From positions 1-7,252 of the forward strand of contig CAYMBJ010000129.1 of NCBI GenBank assembly GCA_964388665.1: a stretch of DNA of 7,252 bases. The letters run 5' to 3'. Every line of letters begins with the position of its first letter. Position 1 is the stretch's first letter. The notes beneath the pieces were generated by a model. It ran no database searches and was not told the DNA's origin. It saw nothing but the letters and a program-made list of their open reading frames with translations. Shown here in pieces: positions 1 through 6,377 of the stretch. The position numbers and the translations under genes were made by a program. The stretch comes from CALCCV01 sp964388665 (GTDB lineage: Bacteria; Bdellovibrionota; Bdellovibrionia; Bdellovibrionales; Bdellovibrionaceae).

Positions 1-33
1 TCGAGGCTGCATAAAAATTAAATATCAATTTTA

Positions 34-46
34 TCCTGACTCAGGA
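34..46 (-). terminator. Possible weak terminator hairpin after the DUF475 gene
   Basis: A 13-base inverted repeat (TCCTG, loop of 3, CAGGA) lies 9 bases beyond the stop codon of the minus-strand DUF475 gene. On that strand it is followed by AT-rich sequence rather than a clean U run. The position fits a transcription end, but the stem is only 5 base pairs, so the call is tentative. Confidence 0.3.
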
Positions 47-54
47 CACTAGCC

Positions 55-1089
55 TTAACTTTTTGTCATTGCTTTTTGATGACGAATGCTCGAGACCACG
101 GACACTCCGATGATGGCTGCCCCACTCAATCCTGTGATCCATTCGGGAATATGCAAAAACGGACTGAAGAGCATCAGCAGCGCCAGCAAACCAATGGCGT
201 AAAAGGCTCCATGCTCTAAAAATGCAAACTGATCAAGAGTCCCTTCTTCGACAAAATAGATGGTGAGGCTACGTACAAAAAAGGCTCCGACACCCAGGCC
301 GACCATGATCGTTATGATATCGTTGGTGATAGCAAAAGCCCCGATCACTCCATCAAAACTGAATGATGCATCCAAAACTTCAAGGTACAAAAACATACCA
401 ATGCTTGCACGGTGTACATCTACTGTTCCACCCACTTCATGCGACTCTAAGAGCGAAGATACGCCACCTACTGCCAAATAGGTGATGAGCCCCGCCAGCC
501 CAGAAGTCAAAAAAGAAAATTGTTTGGCGGCCACAATGTAGTGTGTGAGCCCCAAAAGCACCAAAAGAGTAATTCCTATTTCGATGGCTTCAATATGCCC
601 CAATCGCGATAGCCTCATTTCAAGAGCCCGCCACCAGTGCTTGTCCTTTTTGGTGTCGTAAAAATACTTTAAACACACCATCAGCAAAAAAGTCCCACCG
701 AAAGCCGAAATCTCTTCGTGCATGTCTGTCATCATTTTTGCATAAGCAACAGGTTCAAAAAAGGCCAGGCGCAGAGCACTCAGTGGATCAATTCCGCCAA
801 CAATACTGACCAGCGCCACAGGAAAGATCAAGCGCATGCCAAACACTGCAATCAAAATGCCCCAAGTTAAAAAACGCTGACGCCATATTGGCGTCATCTC
901 TTTTAGGACAGTTGCATTGACTATCGCATTATCAAAAGAAAGTGAAACTTCAAGAATGGCCAAGACGAAAGCTATAAATAGCCCCTGAAGTCCCATCTGC
1001 CACTGCCCAGTTGAAAAAGCAAACCATAGGGCCAAAGCAACGAAGCAAATAAAAGTGATCCAAAGTGAACTTCTAAAATATTTTATCAT
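55..1089 (-). CDS. DUF475 (TerC-like) integral membrane protein
   Basis: This is a 344-residue polytopic inner-membrane protein of the DUF475 family, related to the TerC/YkoY/Alx group. Several members of that wider group are linked to manganese or other metal export and to tellurite-resistance loci; the substrate of DUF475 proteins is not established. About eight hydrophobic segments are visible, at roughly 9-27, 33-58, 74-98, 129-144, 168-187, 193-212, 228-272 and 295-335. Two acidic membrane motifs look like an internal duplication: LEVSLSFDNAIV near residues 46-57 (Glu47, Asp53, Asn54) and LEVLDASFSFDGVIG near 236-250 (Glu237, Asp246). This pairing of Glu and Asp in two helices is typical of TerC-type proteins and probably lines the ion path. 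The ATG at 1089 is followed at once by a basic stretch and the first membrane segment; a weak AGG lies about ten bases upstream. It diverges from the CLC gene, with only about 55 bases between the chosen starts. Length is complete. The family call is firm and the transported ion is unknown. Confidence 0.88.
   Translation of the reverse strand: MIKYFRSSLWITFICFVALALWFAFSTGQWQMGLQGLFIAFVLAILEVSLSFDNAIVNATVLKEMTPIWRQRFLTWGILIAVFGMRLIFPVALVSIVGGIDPLSALRLAFFEPVAYAKMMTDMHEEISAFGGTFLLMVCLKYFYDTKKDKHWWRALEMRLSRLGHIEAIEIGITLLVLLGLTHYIVAAKQFSFLTSGLAGLITYLAVGGVSSLLESHEVGGTVDVHRASIGMFLYLEVLDASFSFDGVIGAFAITNDIITIMVGLGVGAFFVRSLTIYFVEEGTLDQFAFLEHGAFYAIGLLALLMLFSPFLHIPEWITGLSGAAIIGVSVVSSIRHQKAMTKS
1084..1089 (+). 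promoter_or_regulatory. Possible -10 box for the CLC gene
   Basis: TATCAT matches the TATAAT consensus at five of six positions. It would place a transcription start near 1096, giving a leader of about 50 bases to the ATG at 1145. No good -35 hexamer is seen 17 bases upstream (CAAAGT). It overlaps the first codons of the divergent DUF475 gene. This is a weak prediction. Confidence 0.2.
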
Positions 1090-1135
1090 TAAGTCTTTAC
1101 CTATGGAAAACCTGAGCTTAGCATTTTCTTTGAAT

Positions 1136-1139
1136 GAGG
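1136..1139 (+). promoter_or_regulatory. Shine-Dalgarno supporting the CLC start at 1145
   Basis: GAGG ends five bases before the ATG at 1145. The competing in-frame starts, ATG 1103 and GTG 1055, have no comparable purine-rich element. The GTG would also overlap the divergent neighbour. Confidence 0.45.
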
Positions 1140-1144
1140 CGCCA

Positions 1145-2287
1145 ATGATTTTTTATACATCTGCACTTGCGCTTGGACTGATCGTCGGCGCACAATCTGC
1201 TCTGTTTTTGTGGTCGCTGCATTATTTTTCAACTTGGCACAAAGATCACTTGTGGATGATCGTGTTTGCGCCGGTTCTTGCCATGCTGATTTACGGTTTT
1301 GAGCAACGCTGGCCACAGTTTCAGGCCCAACTCTCTCGCCTTGAGGAGCAGTGGCAAAAGCCACGCACCGCCTTTCACGCCAACTTTTGGCGCGGTTTTT
1401 TTCACCTTGTGCTCTCTGCCGTCTCACAGATCTTTGGCATCTCCACCGGTCGAGAGAGTGCAGCTTTGATCTTTGGCGCTGACTCCACTGCCGTGATTCA
1501 TAAAACTTTTGGGCATCGCCGTGAGCTACTGGCATGTGCATTGGCGGCTGGATTTGGTGGAATCTTTGGCTCACCCTGGGCGGGCGCCCTCTTTGCACTC
1601 GAACGATTTATCCGCTACAAAGAAATGCCTCTAAAGCATTTGCCAGCACTGCTCCTCTGTTCGTGGCTCAGCCACGGCGTGGTGCTTCTGACTCAGTATC
1701 ATCACCAAATTTACGACCCCATTGCCCCGCTAGGACTGACATGGATCTCTACTTTTCGTTTTTTTGAAATTGCCGCGGCAATGGCTTCCGCGGCACTTCT
1801 CTATTGGACCTATACGACAATCAAAATGCACCTTTTGGGTTGGACCAACAGGTCCATGTCCTGGTTACGCAAACTCCTATTGGCGGTGACATTGACCTCA
1901 GTTTGCCTCGTGTTTTCAGAGTCCAAACTACGTGGCTTGGGAGTCGAGCTGATTGACACCTCAGCAAAACAGCATCAGGCGTGGCAAATTCCCATTTTGA
2001 AATCGGTCCTGACGGCAATCTCGCAAGCCTCAGGTTTTCGCGGCGGCGAAGTCACTCCGCTTTTGAGCATTGGCGCAAGCTGGGGGAGTGCAACGGCCAG
2101 TTGGTTTGCCTGGCCACGAAATCTTGGAGTGACATTGGGAATGCTTGTATTTTTTATTTTGTTCTTAAAAGCTCCCTGGACCAGCGTCGTGTTTGCCTTT
2201 GAGGTGTTTGGCTGGACCAGCTGGCCTTTAGCACTCTCACTTGCCGCCATTTATCAGCTCGCTGCTCTCGTAAAAATCAAATCTTGA
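1145..2287 (+). CDS. CLC-family anion channel/antiporter, CLC-F-like
   Basis: This is a membrane protein of the CLC (EriC) superfamily, 380 residues from the ATG at 1145 or 394 from the ATG at 1103. CLC proteins are dimeric chloride or fluoride channels or proton antiporters. Numbered from 1103, landmarks are FGISTGRES at 111-119, equivalent to the GREGP selectivity-filter loop with the gating glutamate (Glu118) kept; AAGFGGIFGSPWAGALFALE at 148-167, the conserved helix after the filter; SGFRGGEVTP at 310-319, in place of the usual GxFxP; and APWTSVVFAFE at 357-367. The GGEVTP and FGxSxGRE forms recall, from memory, the fluoride-exporting CLC-F branch more than E. coli ClcA. Oddities are Ser for Gly after the gating Glu and no clear GSGIP-type first filter motif. 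There is no room upstream for a fluoride riboswitch. No cytoplasmic CBS domains follow. The start is uncertain; I prefer 1145 for its Shine-Dalgarno. Family is confident, ion specificity is inference. Confidence 0.85.
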   Translation: MIFYTSALALGLIVGAQSALFLWSLHYFSTWHKDHLWMIVFAPVLAMLIYGFEQRWPQFQAQLSRLEEQWQKPRTAFHANFWRGFFHLVLSAVSQIFGISTGRESAALIFGADSTAVIHKTFGHRRELLACALAAGFGGIFGSPWAGALFALERFIRYKEMPLKHLPALLLCSWLSHGVVLLTQYHHQIYDPIAPLGLTWISTFRFFEIAAAMASAALLYWTYTTIKMHLLGWTNRSMSWLRKLLLAVTLTSVCLVFSESKLRGLGVELIDTSAKQHQAWQIPILKSVLTAISQASGFRGGEVTPLLSIGASWGSATASWFAWPRNLGVTLGMLVFFILFLKAPWTSVVFAFEVFGWTSWPLALSLAAIYQLAALVKIKS

Positions 2288-2296
2288 ACTCTCAGT

Positions 2297-2334
2297 GCGA
2301 TTGCGATGCAATCTAATATACCCAAAGCGATTGC
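2297..2334 (+). repeat. Direct repeat GCGATTGCG upstream of yceI
   Basis: The 9-mer GCGATTGCG occurs at 2297-2305 and 2326-2334, 29 bases apart start to start, or close to three helical turns. The first copy overlaps a perfect inverted repeat, GATTGC-GAT-GCAATC (2299-2313). A TAATAT that could serve as a -10 box lies between the copies at 2314-2319. This layout resembles an operator pair around a promoter, but no -35 box is convincing. Confidence 0.4.
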
Positions 2335-2343
2335 GCTCTTGGG
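2321..2343 (+). terminator. Hairpin between the CLC gene and yceI
   Basis: CCCAAAGCG (2321-2329), loop ATTG, then CGCT, one bulged C and TTGGG (2334-2343) form a nine-pair stem about 34 bases after the CLC stop. It lacks a following T run, so it may be a factor-assisted terminator, an RNA 3' end or part of the yceI leader rather than a classical intrinsic terminator. Confidence 0.35.
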
Positions 2344-2379
2344 CCGTACCGTTAACAACACCATATGAAGACGTCTACC

Positions 2380-2385
2380 AGGAGG
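2380..2385 (+). promoter_or_regulatory. Strong Shine-Dalgarno setting the yceI start
   Basis: A perfect AGGAGG lies nine bases before the ATG at 2395. It rules against the in-frame upstream ATG at 2365, which would place this element inside the coding region and add ten residues ahead of the signal peptide. Confidence 0.8.
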
Positions 2386-2394
2386 ATTTTAAGA

Positions 2395-2895
2395 ATGAAT
2401 TCGATTCAAAAAAAACTACAAATAGCACTTATAATGGGTGGCCTATTTTTTTACTCAGCATTGAGTTTGGCTCAAGTTGAAGCGACTTTTAAACTTTCTC
2501 CTGCTGGAAGTTTTAAAGCCGAAACTTCTCAGGTCAAGGGAGCCGCCAAAATGGTCGGTAACAAAGTCGTCGCGCAAAACATCATTGTTAACTTAAAATC
2601 ACTAAAAACCGGCGTAGGCCTACGTGATGATCATCTTTTGAAACGACTTGAGGTTAACAAGTATCCTACGGCTGTTCTTTTAGTGGCAGAGGGCGAAAAT
2701 GGCAAAGGCAAGGGCAAAGTAAAGATTCGCGGAGTGGAAAAACCAATCGCGGGCGACTACAAAGTTTCAGGAGACAAGCTGACCGCCAACTTCAAATTGA
2801 ACCTTCCTGATTACAAAATCGAAGGCGTAAAATACATGGCAATGGGAGTGAAAGACGAAATCAATGTTACCGTGACAGTGCCAATCCAAAAGTAG
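2395..2895 (+). CDS. Exported YceI-family lipid-binding protein
   Basis: This is a 166-residue protein of the YceI-like family, which forms a lipocalin-like beta barrel. Characterised relatives bind polyisoprenoids or other amphiphiles in the periplasm. Residues 1-26 make a clear Sec signal peptide: a basic n-region with Lys6-Lys7, a hydrophobic core at about 10-23 and a likely cut after SLA at 24-26. The mature part keeps the family hallmark at residues 69-93, SLKTGVGLRDDHL followed by KRLEVNKYPTA, and then alternating beta-strand sequence to the C-terminal NVTVTVPIQK. GKGKGKVKIRGVEKP at about 103-117 is a lysine- and glycine-rich hairpin before the second half. There are no cysteines, so this is not a lipoprotein. 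The start is set by the AGGAGG upstream. The gene follows the CLC gene on the same strand with a gap of about 107 bases holding hairpins, so it is probably its own unit. Ligand unknown. Confidence 0.9.
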   Translation: MNSIQKKLQIALIMGGLFFYSALSLAQVEATFKLSPAGSFKAETSQVKGAAKMVGNKVVAQNIIVNLKSLKTGVGLRDDHLLKRLEVNKYPTAVLLVAEGENGKGKGKVKIRGVEKPIAGDYKVSGDKLTANFKLNLPDYKIEGVKYMAMGVKDEINVTVTVPIQK

Positions 2896-2901
2896 AATCC
2901 A

Positions 2902-2935
2902 CAAAGCGCAATCCTTACCGAAGGGATGCGCTTTG
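2902..2935 (+). terminator. Terminator-type hairpin after yceI (probably bidirectional)
   Basis: CAAAGCGCA (2902-2910) pairs with TGCGCTTTG (2927-2935). An inner helix, TCCTT with AAGGG, surrounds the loop ACCG, and there is one A-A mismatch. The stem has about 14 pairs and begins seven bases after the yceI stop. Its outer pairs are A-T rich, as in bidirectional terminators, but no long T run follows on the plus strand. Confidence 0.6.
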
Positions 2936-2940
2936 CCAAA

Positions 2941-2977
2941 TCTAGCCTCAAAATTTTTTTGTCGAATTGAGGCTAGA
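2941..2977. terminator. Second hairpin at the yceI/pfkB convergent junction
   Basis: TCTAGCCTCAA (2941-2951) and TTGAGGCTAGA (2967-2977) are a perfect 11-base inverted repeat around a 15-base loop that contains seven T. Lying between two converging genes, it can act on either strand. On the minus strand the stem is followed by TTT, which fits an end for the kinase gene at 3031. The right half belongs to a motif that recurs at 7098-7115. Confidence 0.55.
2959..2976 (-). repeat. Intergenic repeat, copy 1
   Basis: Read on the minus strand this is CTAGCCTCAATTCGACAA. It matches 7098-7115 on the plus strand at 17 of 18 positions, and AT-rich sequence ending in TTTTGA follows both copies. Here the motif is additionally folded into the 11-base inverted repeat. 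Confidence 0.6.
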
Positions 2978-3030
2978 GAAACTAGGGCATGTTCACAATC
3001 TTACTCATTAAGTCAAATTGCAAACACTCT

Positions 3031-3951
3031 CTAAATTGTCGTGGCTTTTTTGTAAATCTGAAAACGCTCTTCAAATTTTTCTTTGTTCACCTCTGCCAAA
3101 GCCTTTACTCCAAAATCCTGAATCGTAAAGCTTCCCATGACAGTGCCTTTGACACAGGCCTCTTTGAGATCTTGAAAGGTGGGTTCGCGATTGAGCCCAG
3201 CCAAATAGCCAAAAACTCCACCGGCAAAGGAATCGCCCGCCCCAGTTGGATCCTTTACCGTTTCTACAGGTACCGCCGGCAACATAAAGTATTGTCCTTC
3301 AGAATAGAGCACAAAACCATACTCGCCACGCTTGATAACAACGAATCGGGGGCCTTCGCCTTTGGGTCCAATCTTTGTCAACATGGGTGCTGCCGCAATA
3401 GCGTTGGGCGCGCCAGTGATCATTTTGGCCTCGGTCTCGTTAAATAAAACCATGGGAACCTTTGCAATCACCTCTTTGAGTTTGGGCAGCTGTGAGGCAA
3501 TCCAAAAATTCATCGTGTCCATTCCGACAAAAAGTGGATCTTTGACTTGCTCAAGAACGCGCAACTGCAATTCAGGAGCAATGTTGGCGAGAAACACAAA
3601 TCGTGAATCTTTGTATTGCGCCGGAAGCTCGGGATTGAAGTCAGCAAAAACATTAAGTTCTGTTTTCAAACTTTGGGCTTCATTCATGTCGCCCTCGTAT
3701 TTGCCTTCCCAGCGAAAGGTCTTTCCTGGAACTTGGCGCATTCCTGCCAAATCCACATTTCGCGCGCGCAAGCGCTCTTTGTCCGCCTCCTGGTAATCTT
3801 CGCCTACCACACCAACAACTCTAACGTGCGAAAATAAACTGGCTGCTAATGAAAAGTAATTTGCGGAGCCCCCCAGAGTATTTGGTGCTGAACCAAAAGG
3901 GGTCGTGATTGAATCATAAACTAAGCTGCCGACTACGAGAACGTTTGCCAA
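3031..3951 (-). CDS. PfkB/ribokinase-family carbohydrate or nucleoside kinase
   Basis: This is a 306-residue cytoplasmic kinase of the PfkB (ribokinase) superfamily, which phosphorylates the hydroxyl of a sugar or nucleoside with ATP. Visible motifs, numbered from the TTG start, are the N-terminal strand VLVVGSLVYD (4-13); the glycine-rich substrate-site signature LGGSANYFSLAASLF (26-40); PGKTFRWEGKY (75-85); FLANIAPELQ (120-129); DTMNFW (145-150); the NxxE motif NETE (171-174); KRGEYG (207-212); and the second signature DPTGAGDSFAGG (234-245) with the anion hole and catalytic base Asp240. All key residues are present and length is usual. The substrate cannot be told from sequence; this subgroup is commonly annotated only as sugar kinase. 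Start: an ATG at 4005 is in frame, but TTG 3951 has GGAGG five bases upstream and begins exactly at the conserved first strand, so I prefer it. It overlaps the 3' end of rlmN by 38 bases, implying coupled translation in one operon. Confidence 0.9.
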   Translation of the reverse strand: MANVLVVGSLVYDSITTPFGSAPNTLGGSANYFSLAASLFSHVRVVGVVGEDYQEADKERLRARNVDLAGMRQVPGKTFRWEGKYEGDMNEAQSLKTELNVFADFNPELPAQYKDSRFVFLANIAPELQLRVLEQVKDPLFVGMDTMNFWIASQLPKLKEVIAKVPMVLFNETEAKMITGAPNAIAAAPMLTKIGPKGEGPRFVVIKRGEYGFVLYSEGQYFMLPAVPVETVKDPTGAGDSFAGGVFGYLAGLNREPTFQDLKEACVKGTVMGSFTIQDFGVKALAEVNKEKFEERFQIYKKATTI

Positions 3952-5017
3952 ATCTGCCTCCAATGCGAGAATTTGAAATATCCATTTGTTCAGGTTTGTT
4001 ATCATACTCAGAAGTCAGCTGACCGCAAGCTGCAAATATGTCTCGCCCCATGGTTCTTCGGAGCAAAACATGGGCTCCGAGGCGCATCAGCTCCGCGTGA
4101 AACTTTTCCACCTGCTCGTCAGATGGGCGCTGATAGTCACTACCTGGGTGCTCATTAAACGGAATGATATTGATTTTACTGGGGACATCACGAGTGAGGC
4201 GAACCAACTCACGTGCGTGCTCAAGTTGGTCTGTCACACCTTTTAGCAGCACATATTCCAGCGTGACTTTATCGCGCGTCTCCCTTGAGTGCTGACGACA
4301 GGCCTCCAACAAAACCTCAATGGGAAAACGTTTATTGATGGGCATCACCTCATCGCGAATGGCATTGTTCGGCGCATTCAAACTCACGGCCATTCTCACC
4401 TTGGCTCGACTGATTTTAGGCATCTCTGGCACAAGCCCCGAAGTCGACACGGTGATCTTTCGCTTAGAAAATTGAATGCCCCAAGGGCTATGCAGTATTT
4501 CGATGGCCTGAAAAACATTATCAGAATTATCAAGCGGCTCGCCCATCCCCATAAATACAATATTGGTGATACGCTGGCTTTCGCCCAAAAGATCAGCTGC
4601 TTGAATGTACTGACCAACAATCTCTTTTGCCAATAATCGCCGCTTCAATTTTTGTTTTCCCGTATAACAAAATTTGCAGGCCATATTGCAGCCCACTTCA
4701 GAAGAAATACACAATGTCAGTCGGTCATCAGAAGGGATGAGAACCGCCTCCACAGAGAGTCCCTCGCCAACTTCAAACAGAAATTTTTGAGTTCCATCGA
4801 TACTTTTCAAGTGCTTTGTCACGGTCGGCAAACTAAAATCAAAGATATCTCGGATTTGCACTCGGAAGTCTTTTGATAAATTGGACATCAAAGCAGGATC
4901 ACGAACTTTCTTTTCGTAAACCCATTTGTAGAGCTGCTGGGCCCTGAATTTTTCTTTGCCGTGTGTTTTGATGATATTTTCGAGATCGGCGAGCGTAAGA
5001 CTAAAAAAAGAAATCAT
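3914..5017 (-). CDS. rlmN: Dual-specificity 23S rRNA/tRNA adenine C2 methyltransferase RlmN
   Basis: RlmN is a radical-SAM enzyme that methylates C2 of A2503 in 23S rRNA and of A37 in some tRNAs, through a methylated cysteine intermediate. The 367-residue protein, numbered from ATG 5017, has the N-terminal helical RNA-binding domain (about 1-75, with FRAQQLYKWVYEK at 24-36). The radical-SAM barrel holds LCISSEVGCNMACKFC at 102-117; Cys110, Cys114 and Cys117 bind the 4Fe-4S cluster. GMGEPLDN near 157-164 is the SAM-binding GEP motif. The methyl-carrying Cys331 sits in AACGQL. Cys103 aligns with another conserved cysteine of the family. Tyr118 follows the cluster cysteines where Ser or Ala is commoner. 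An in-frame TTG at 5035 is possible; ATG 5017 has a weak GGA six bases upstream and is preferred. The last eleven residues, GKRSRSRQLSL, are encoded by the overlap with the downstream kinase gene. First gene of a two-gene operon. Confidence 0.96.
   Translation of the reverse strand: MISFFSLTLADLENIIKTHGKEKFRAQQLYKWVYEKKVRDPALMSNLSKDFRVQIRDIFDFSLPTVTKHLKSIDGTQKFLFEVGEGLSVEAVLIPSDDRLTLCISSEVGCNMACKFCYTGKQKLKRRLLAKEIVGQYIQAADLLGESQRITNIVFMGMGEPLDNSDNVFQAIEILHSPWGIQFSKRKITVSTSGLVPEMPKISRAKVRMAVSLNAPNNAIRDEVMPINKRFPIEVLLEACRQHSRETRDKVTLEYVLLKGVTDQLEHARELVRLTRDVPSKINIIPFNEHPGSDYQRPSDEQVEKFHAELMRLGAHVLLRRTMGRDIFAACGQLTSEYDNKPEQMDISNSRIGGRFGKRSRSRQLSL
3957..3961 (-). promoter_or_regulatory. Shine-Dalgarno of the kinase gene, inside rlmN
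   Basis: GGAGG on the minus strand ends five bases before TTG 3951. The same bases fall within the Gly-Gly codons near the RlmN C-terminus. It is the main reason for choosing the TTG start over ATG 4005. Confidence 0.65.
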
Positions 5018-5144
5018 TTTTATTCCATTCCCCAAGGTCGTGCCTGAGGTTCTTTGAGCTTGTTACACCAAGTTCGATTCACGTATTGACCAGCGTTGGC
5101 TTCGGGCTCGGTCTACACTTGATTTGAAATTGGTATTGCAGCGG

Positions 5145-5158
5145 GGCCCTCGCGGGCC
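5145..5158 (-). other. GC-rich hairpin with GNRA-type loop
   Basis: On the minus strand GGCCC-GCGA-GGGCC forms a five-pair all-GC stem capped by GCGA, a stable GNRA tetraloop. It lies about 55 bases after the coiled-coil gene stop and upstream of rlmN. A smaller hairpin, GTTAC-GCA-GTAAC, sits at 5164-5176 just before it in the transcript. No T run follows, so this could be a 3'-end stabiliser or factor-dependent terminator. I see no gene or clear promoter in 5036-5212. Confidence 0.4.
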
Positions 5159-5212
5159 GTTTGGTTACTGCGTAACATTAAAACCCAATGAATGTCTAGA
5201 TGGAATCTGCGA

Positions 5213-6142
5213 TTACGGCAAAGAAGCCGTTCGTTTTTTCGCCTTCATTAACGAGCGGTTGGCCTGCGCAGCACGCTTTCTGGCCGCACTCTCGCGAGAT
5301 CTGGCCTCAGCCAATCGTTCTTTCTTCATTGCGTACTGCTCCTCAAGTCGAGCCACTCTCTCGTCAGCTAGGTCTGCAGATTTCTCCAATTTAGCTGCAT
5401 TTCGCGTGCTATTCTTGATGTCCCGGCTGATCTTTGCCAATTGCGATTGAATCAGGCTTCGTCGCTTTTGCCACTTGGACTGCGCCAATTTTGCTTTTTG
5501 GCTAGCCTGACGCTCCTGCTTTTTAACCTGTGCCAACTCATTCTTTTGTGAGCGCAATTCGCTTTCTATCTCTGCCAGGCGCTGACGGCTCTCATTGTAC
5601 TGAGCATTGGCTTGATCGCGATTTGAACTTCGGCGCGACACTTCATCGCGTGTTTGCGCCAAGCGCTCCTCACTGTGCTTGTGCTTTTGCCCGGCCGCCT
5701 GTGCCTTGCTCTCTAGCTTTGCCACTTCTGCAGCCAACTTTTTGCTTTGATTCGCCAGTCGCTGAGACTCTCTCTCATTGGCCATCTGTTCACGCTGCAT
5801 CTGTTTCATTTGTTGCATCAAACTAGAAACACGCTGCTCAGACTGCTCCTTGCGGTCCTGAAACTTCGCCTTTGAATCGGCGAGTACTCGCAGTGAATCC
5901 TCTTTGTCATTACGAACAGCTTCAAATTCTGCACTGATCGCCTCCTCCTCAACACCAGCTTCTACAGCAGCGTTCTGGTCAAAAAAGAGCGCCTCTGCGC
6001 CATCGTCCACAGCCGCCAGAGTGGCACTGGGCAAAGTAGAGACCAAGCCAACAGCCATCAAACTGGCAAACGCGAGTGAACTCATAGAATTATTGAAAGC
6101 TCGAAGCTCCAATACCAAGGTTCGAAAAAATTGAGTCTTCAT
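5213..6142 (-). CDS. Exported coiled-coil protein of unknown function
   Basis: This 309-residue protein matches no family I can name. The N-terminus looks like a long signal peptide: a basic n-region (residues 1-18), a hydrophobic core (about 22-37) and a likely cut at PSATLA or one residue later (43-44). Next comes an acidic stretch at about 46-80 (VDDGAEALFFD, VEAGVEEEAISAEFEAV). From about 75 to 295 the sequence is almost wholly Ala, Glu, Gln, Lys, Arg, Ser and Leu with a heptad rhythm, as expected for a long coiled coil, possibly in two or three segments broken near KHKHSEE (153-159) and around 245. The tail is basic (MKAKKRTASLP). There are no cysteines and only one Trp (224). No enzymatic domain follows, unlike EnvC-type proteins whose coiled coil leads to a LytM domain. 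It may be a periplasmic scaffold or spacer; that is inference. A strong Shine-Dalgarno supports ATG 6142. It is divergent from the gene at 6642. Confidence 0.85.
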   Translation of the reverse strand: MKTQFFRTLVLELRAFNNSMSSLAFASLMAVGLVSTLPSATLAAVDDGAEALFFDQNAAVEAGVEEEAISAEFEAVRNDKEDSLRVLADSKAKFQDRKEQSEQRVSSLMQQMKQMQREQMANERESQRLANQSKKLAAEVAKLESKAQAAGQKHKHSEERLAQTRDEVSRRSSNRDQANAQYNESRQRLAEIESELRSQKNELAQVKKQERQASQKAKLAQSKWQKRRSLIQSQLAKISRDIKNSTRNAAKLEKSADLADERVARLEEQYAMKKERLAEARSRESAARKRAAQANRSLMKAKKRTASLP

Positions 6143-6148
6143 GTGTTA

Positions 6149-6155
6149 CCCTCCC
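6149..6155 (-). promoter_or_regulatory. Shine-Dalgarno of the coiled-coil gene
   Basis: GGGAGGG on the minus strand lies six bases upstream of ATG 6142. It supports the longer signal-peptide start over Met20, which has no such element. Confidence 0.7.
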
Positions 6156-6295
6156 CAACAGGACCCACCCTGCCGATTGCAAAAACGATTCAGCTCCTTT
6201 CATTACAATCTGTATGCCAGGCCAGGAGCCTCTGCATTGCACCTCACGCTCACCCCTACTAAAAAAATTTCAGGCTTGTCGCTTTCAACGTCAAC

Positions 6296-6332
6296 GCTGT
6301 TTGACACTGCACTCGCAACGTACAGCTTTTTT
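6296..6332 (+). terminator. Weak terminator-like hairpin with T run
   Basis: GCTGT (6296-6300) pairs with ACAGC (6322-6326), followed immediately by six T (6327-6332). The loop is long, 21 bases. A competing hairpin, GTCAA (6290-6294) with TTGAC (6301-6305), uses the same bases. No plus-strand gene is known upstream, so it could end an untranslated RNA or be chance. Confidence 0.22.
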
Positions 6333-6377
6333 AAAATTGGCCTTAGAAAATTATTAGCAGATCGAATCGATGATGCC

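Noticed and set aside
1055..1144. Longer N-terminus for the CLC protein from GTG 1055 or ATG 1103
   Set aside because: The GTG start would overlap the divergent DUF475 gene, and neither site has a Shine-Dalgarno sequence. ATG 1145 has GAGG at good spacing. ATG 1103 remains possible.
1090..1144. Fluoride or manganese riboswitch between the divergent transporters
   Set aside because: The gap is too short and contains no matching conserved core for either class.
2365..2394. ATG 2365 as the yceI start
   Set aside because: It would put the perfect AGGAGG inside the coding region and add ten residues before a complete signal peptide.
5068..5084. GTTCGATTC resembling a tRNA T-loop
   Set aside because: The flanking bases do not form a T stem, and no acceptor or anticodon arm can be drawn.
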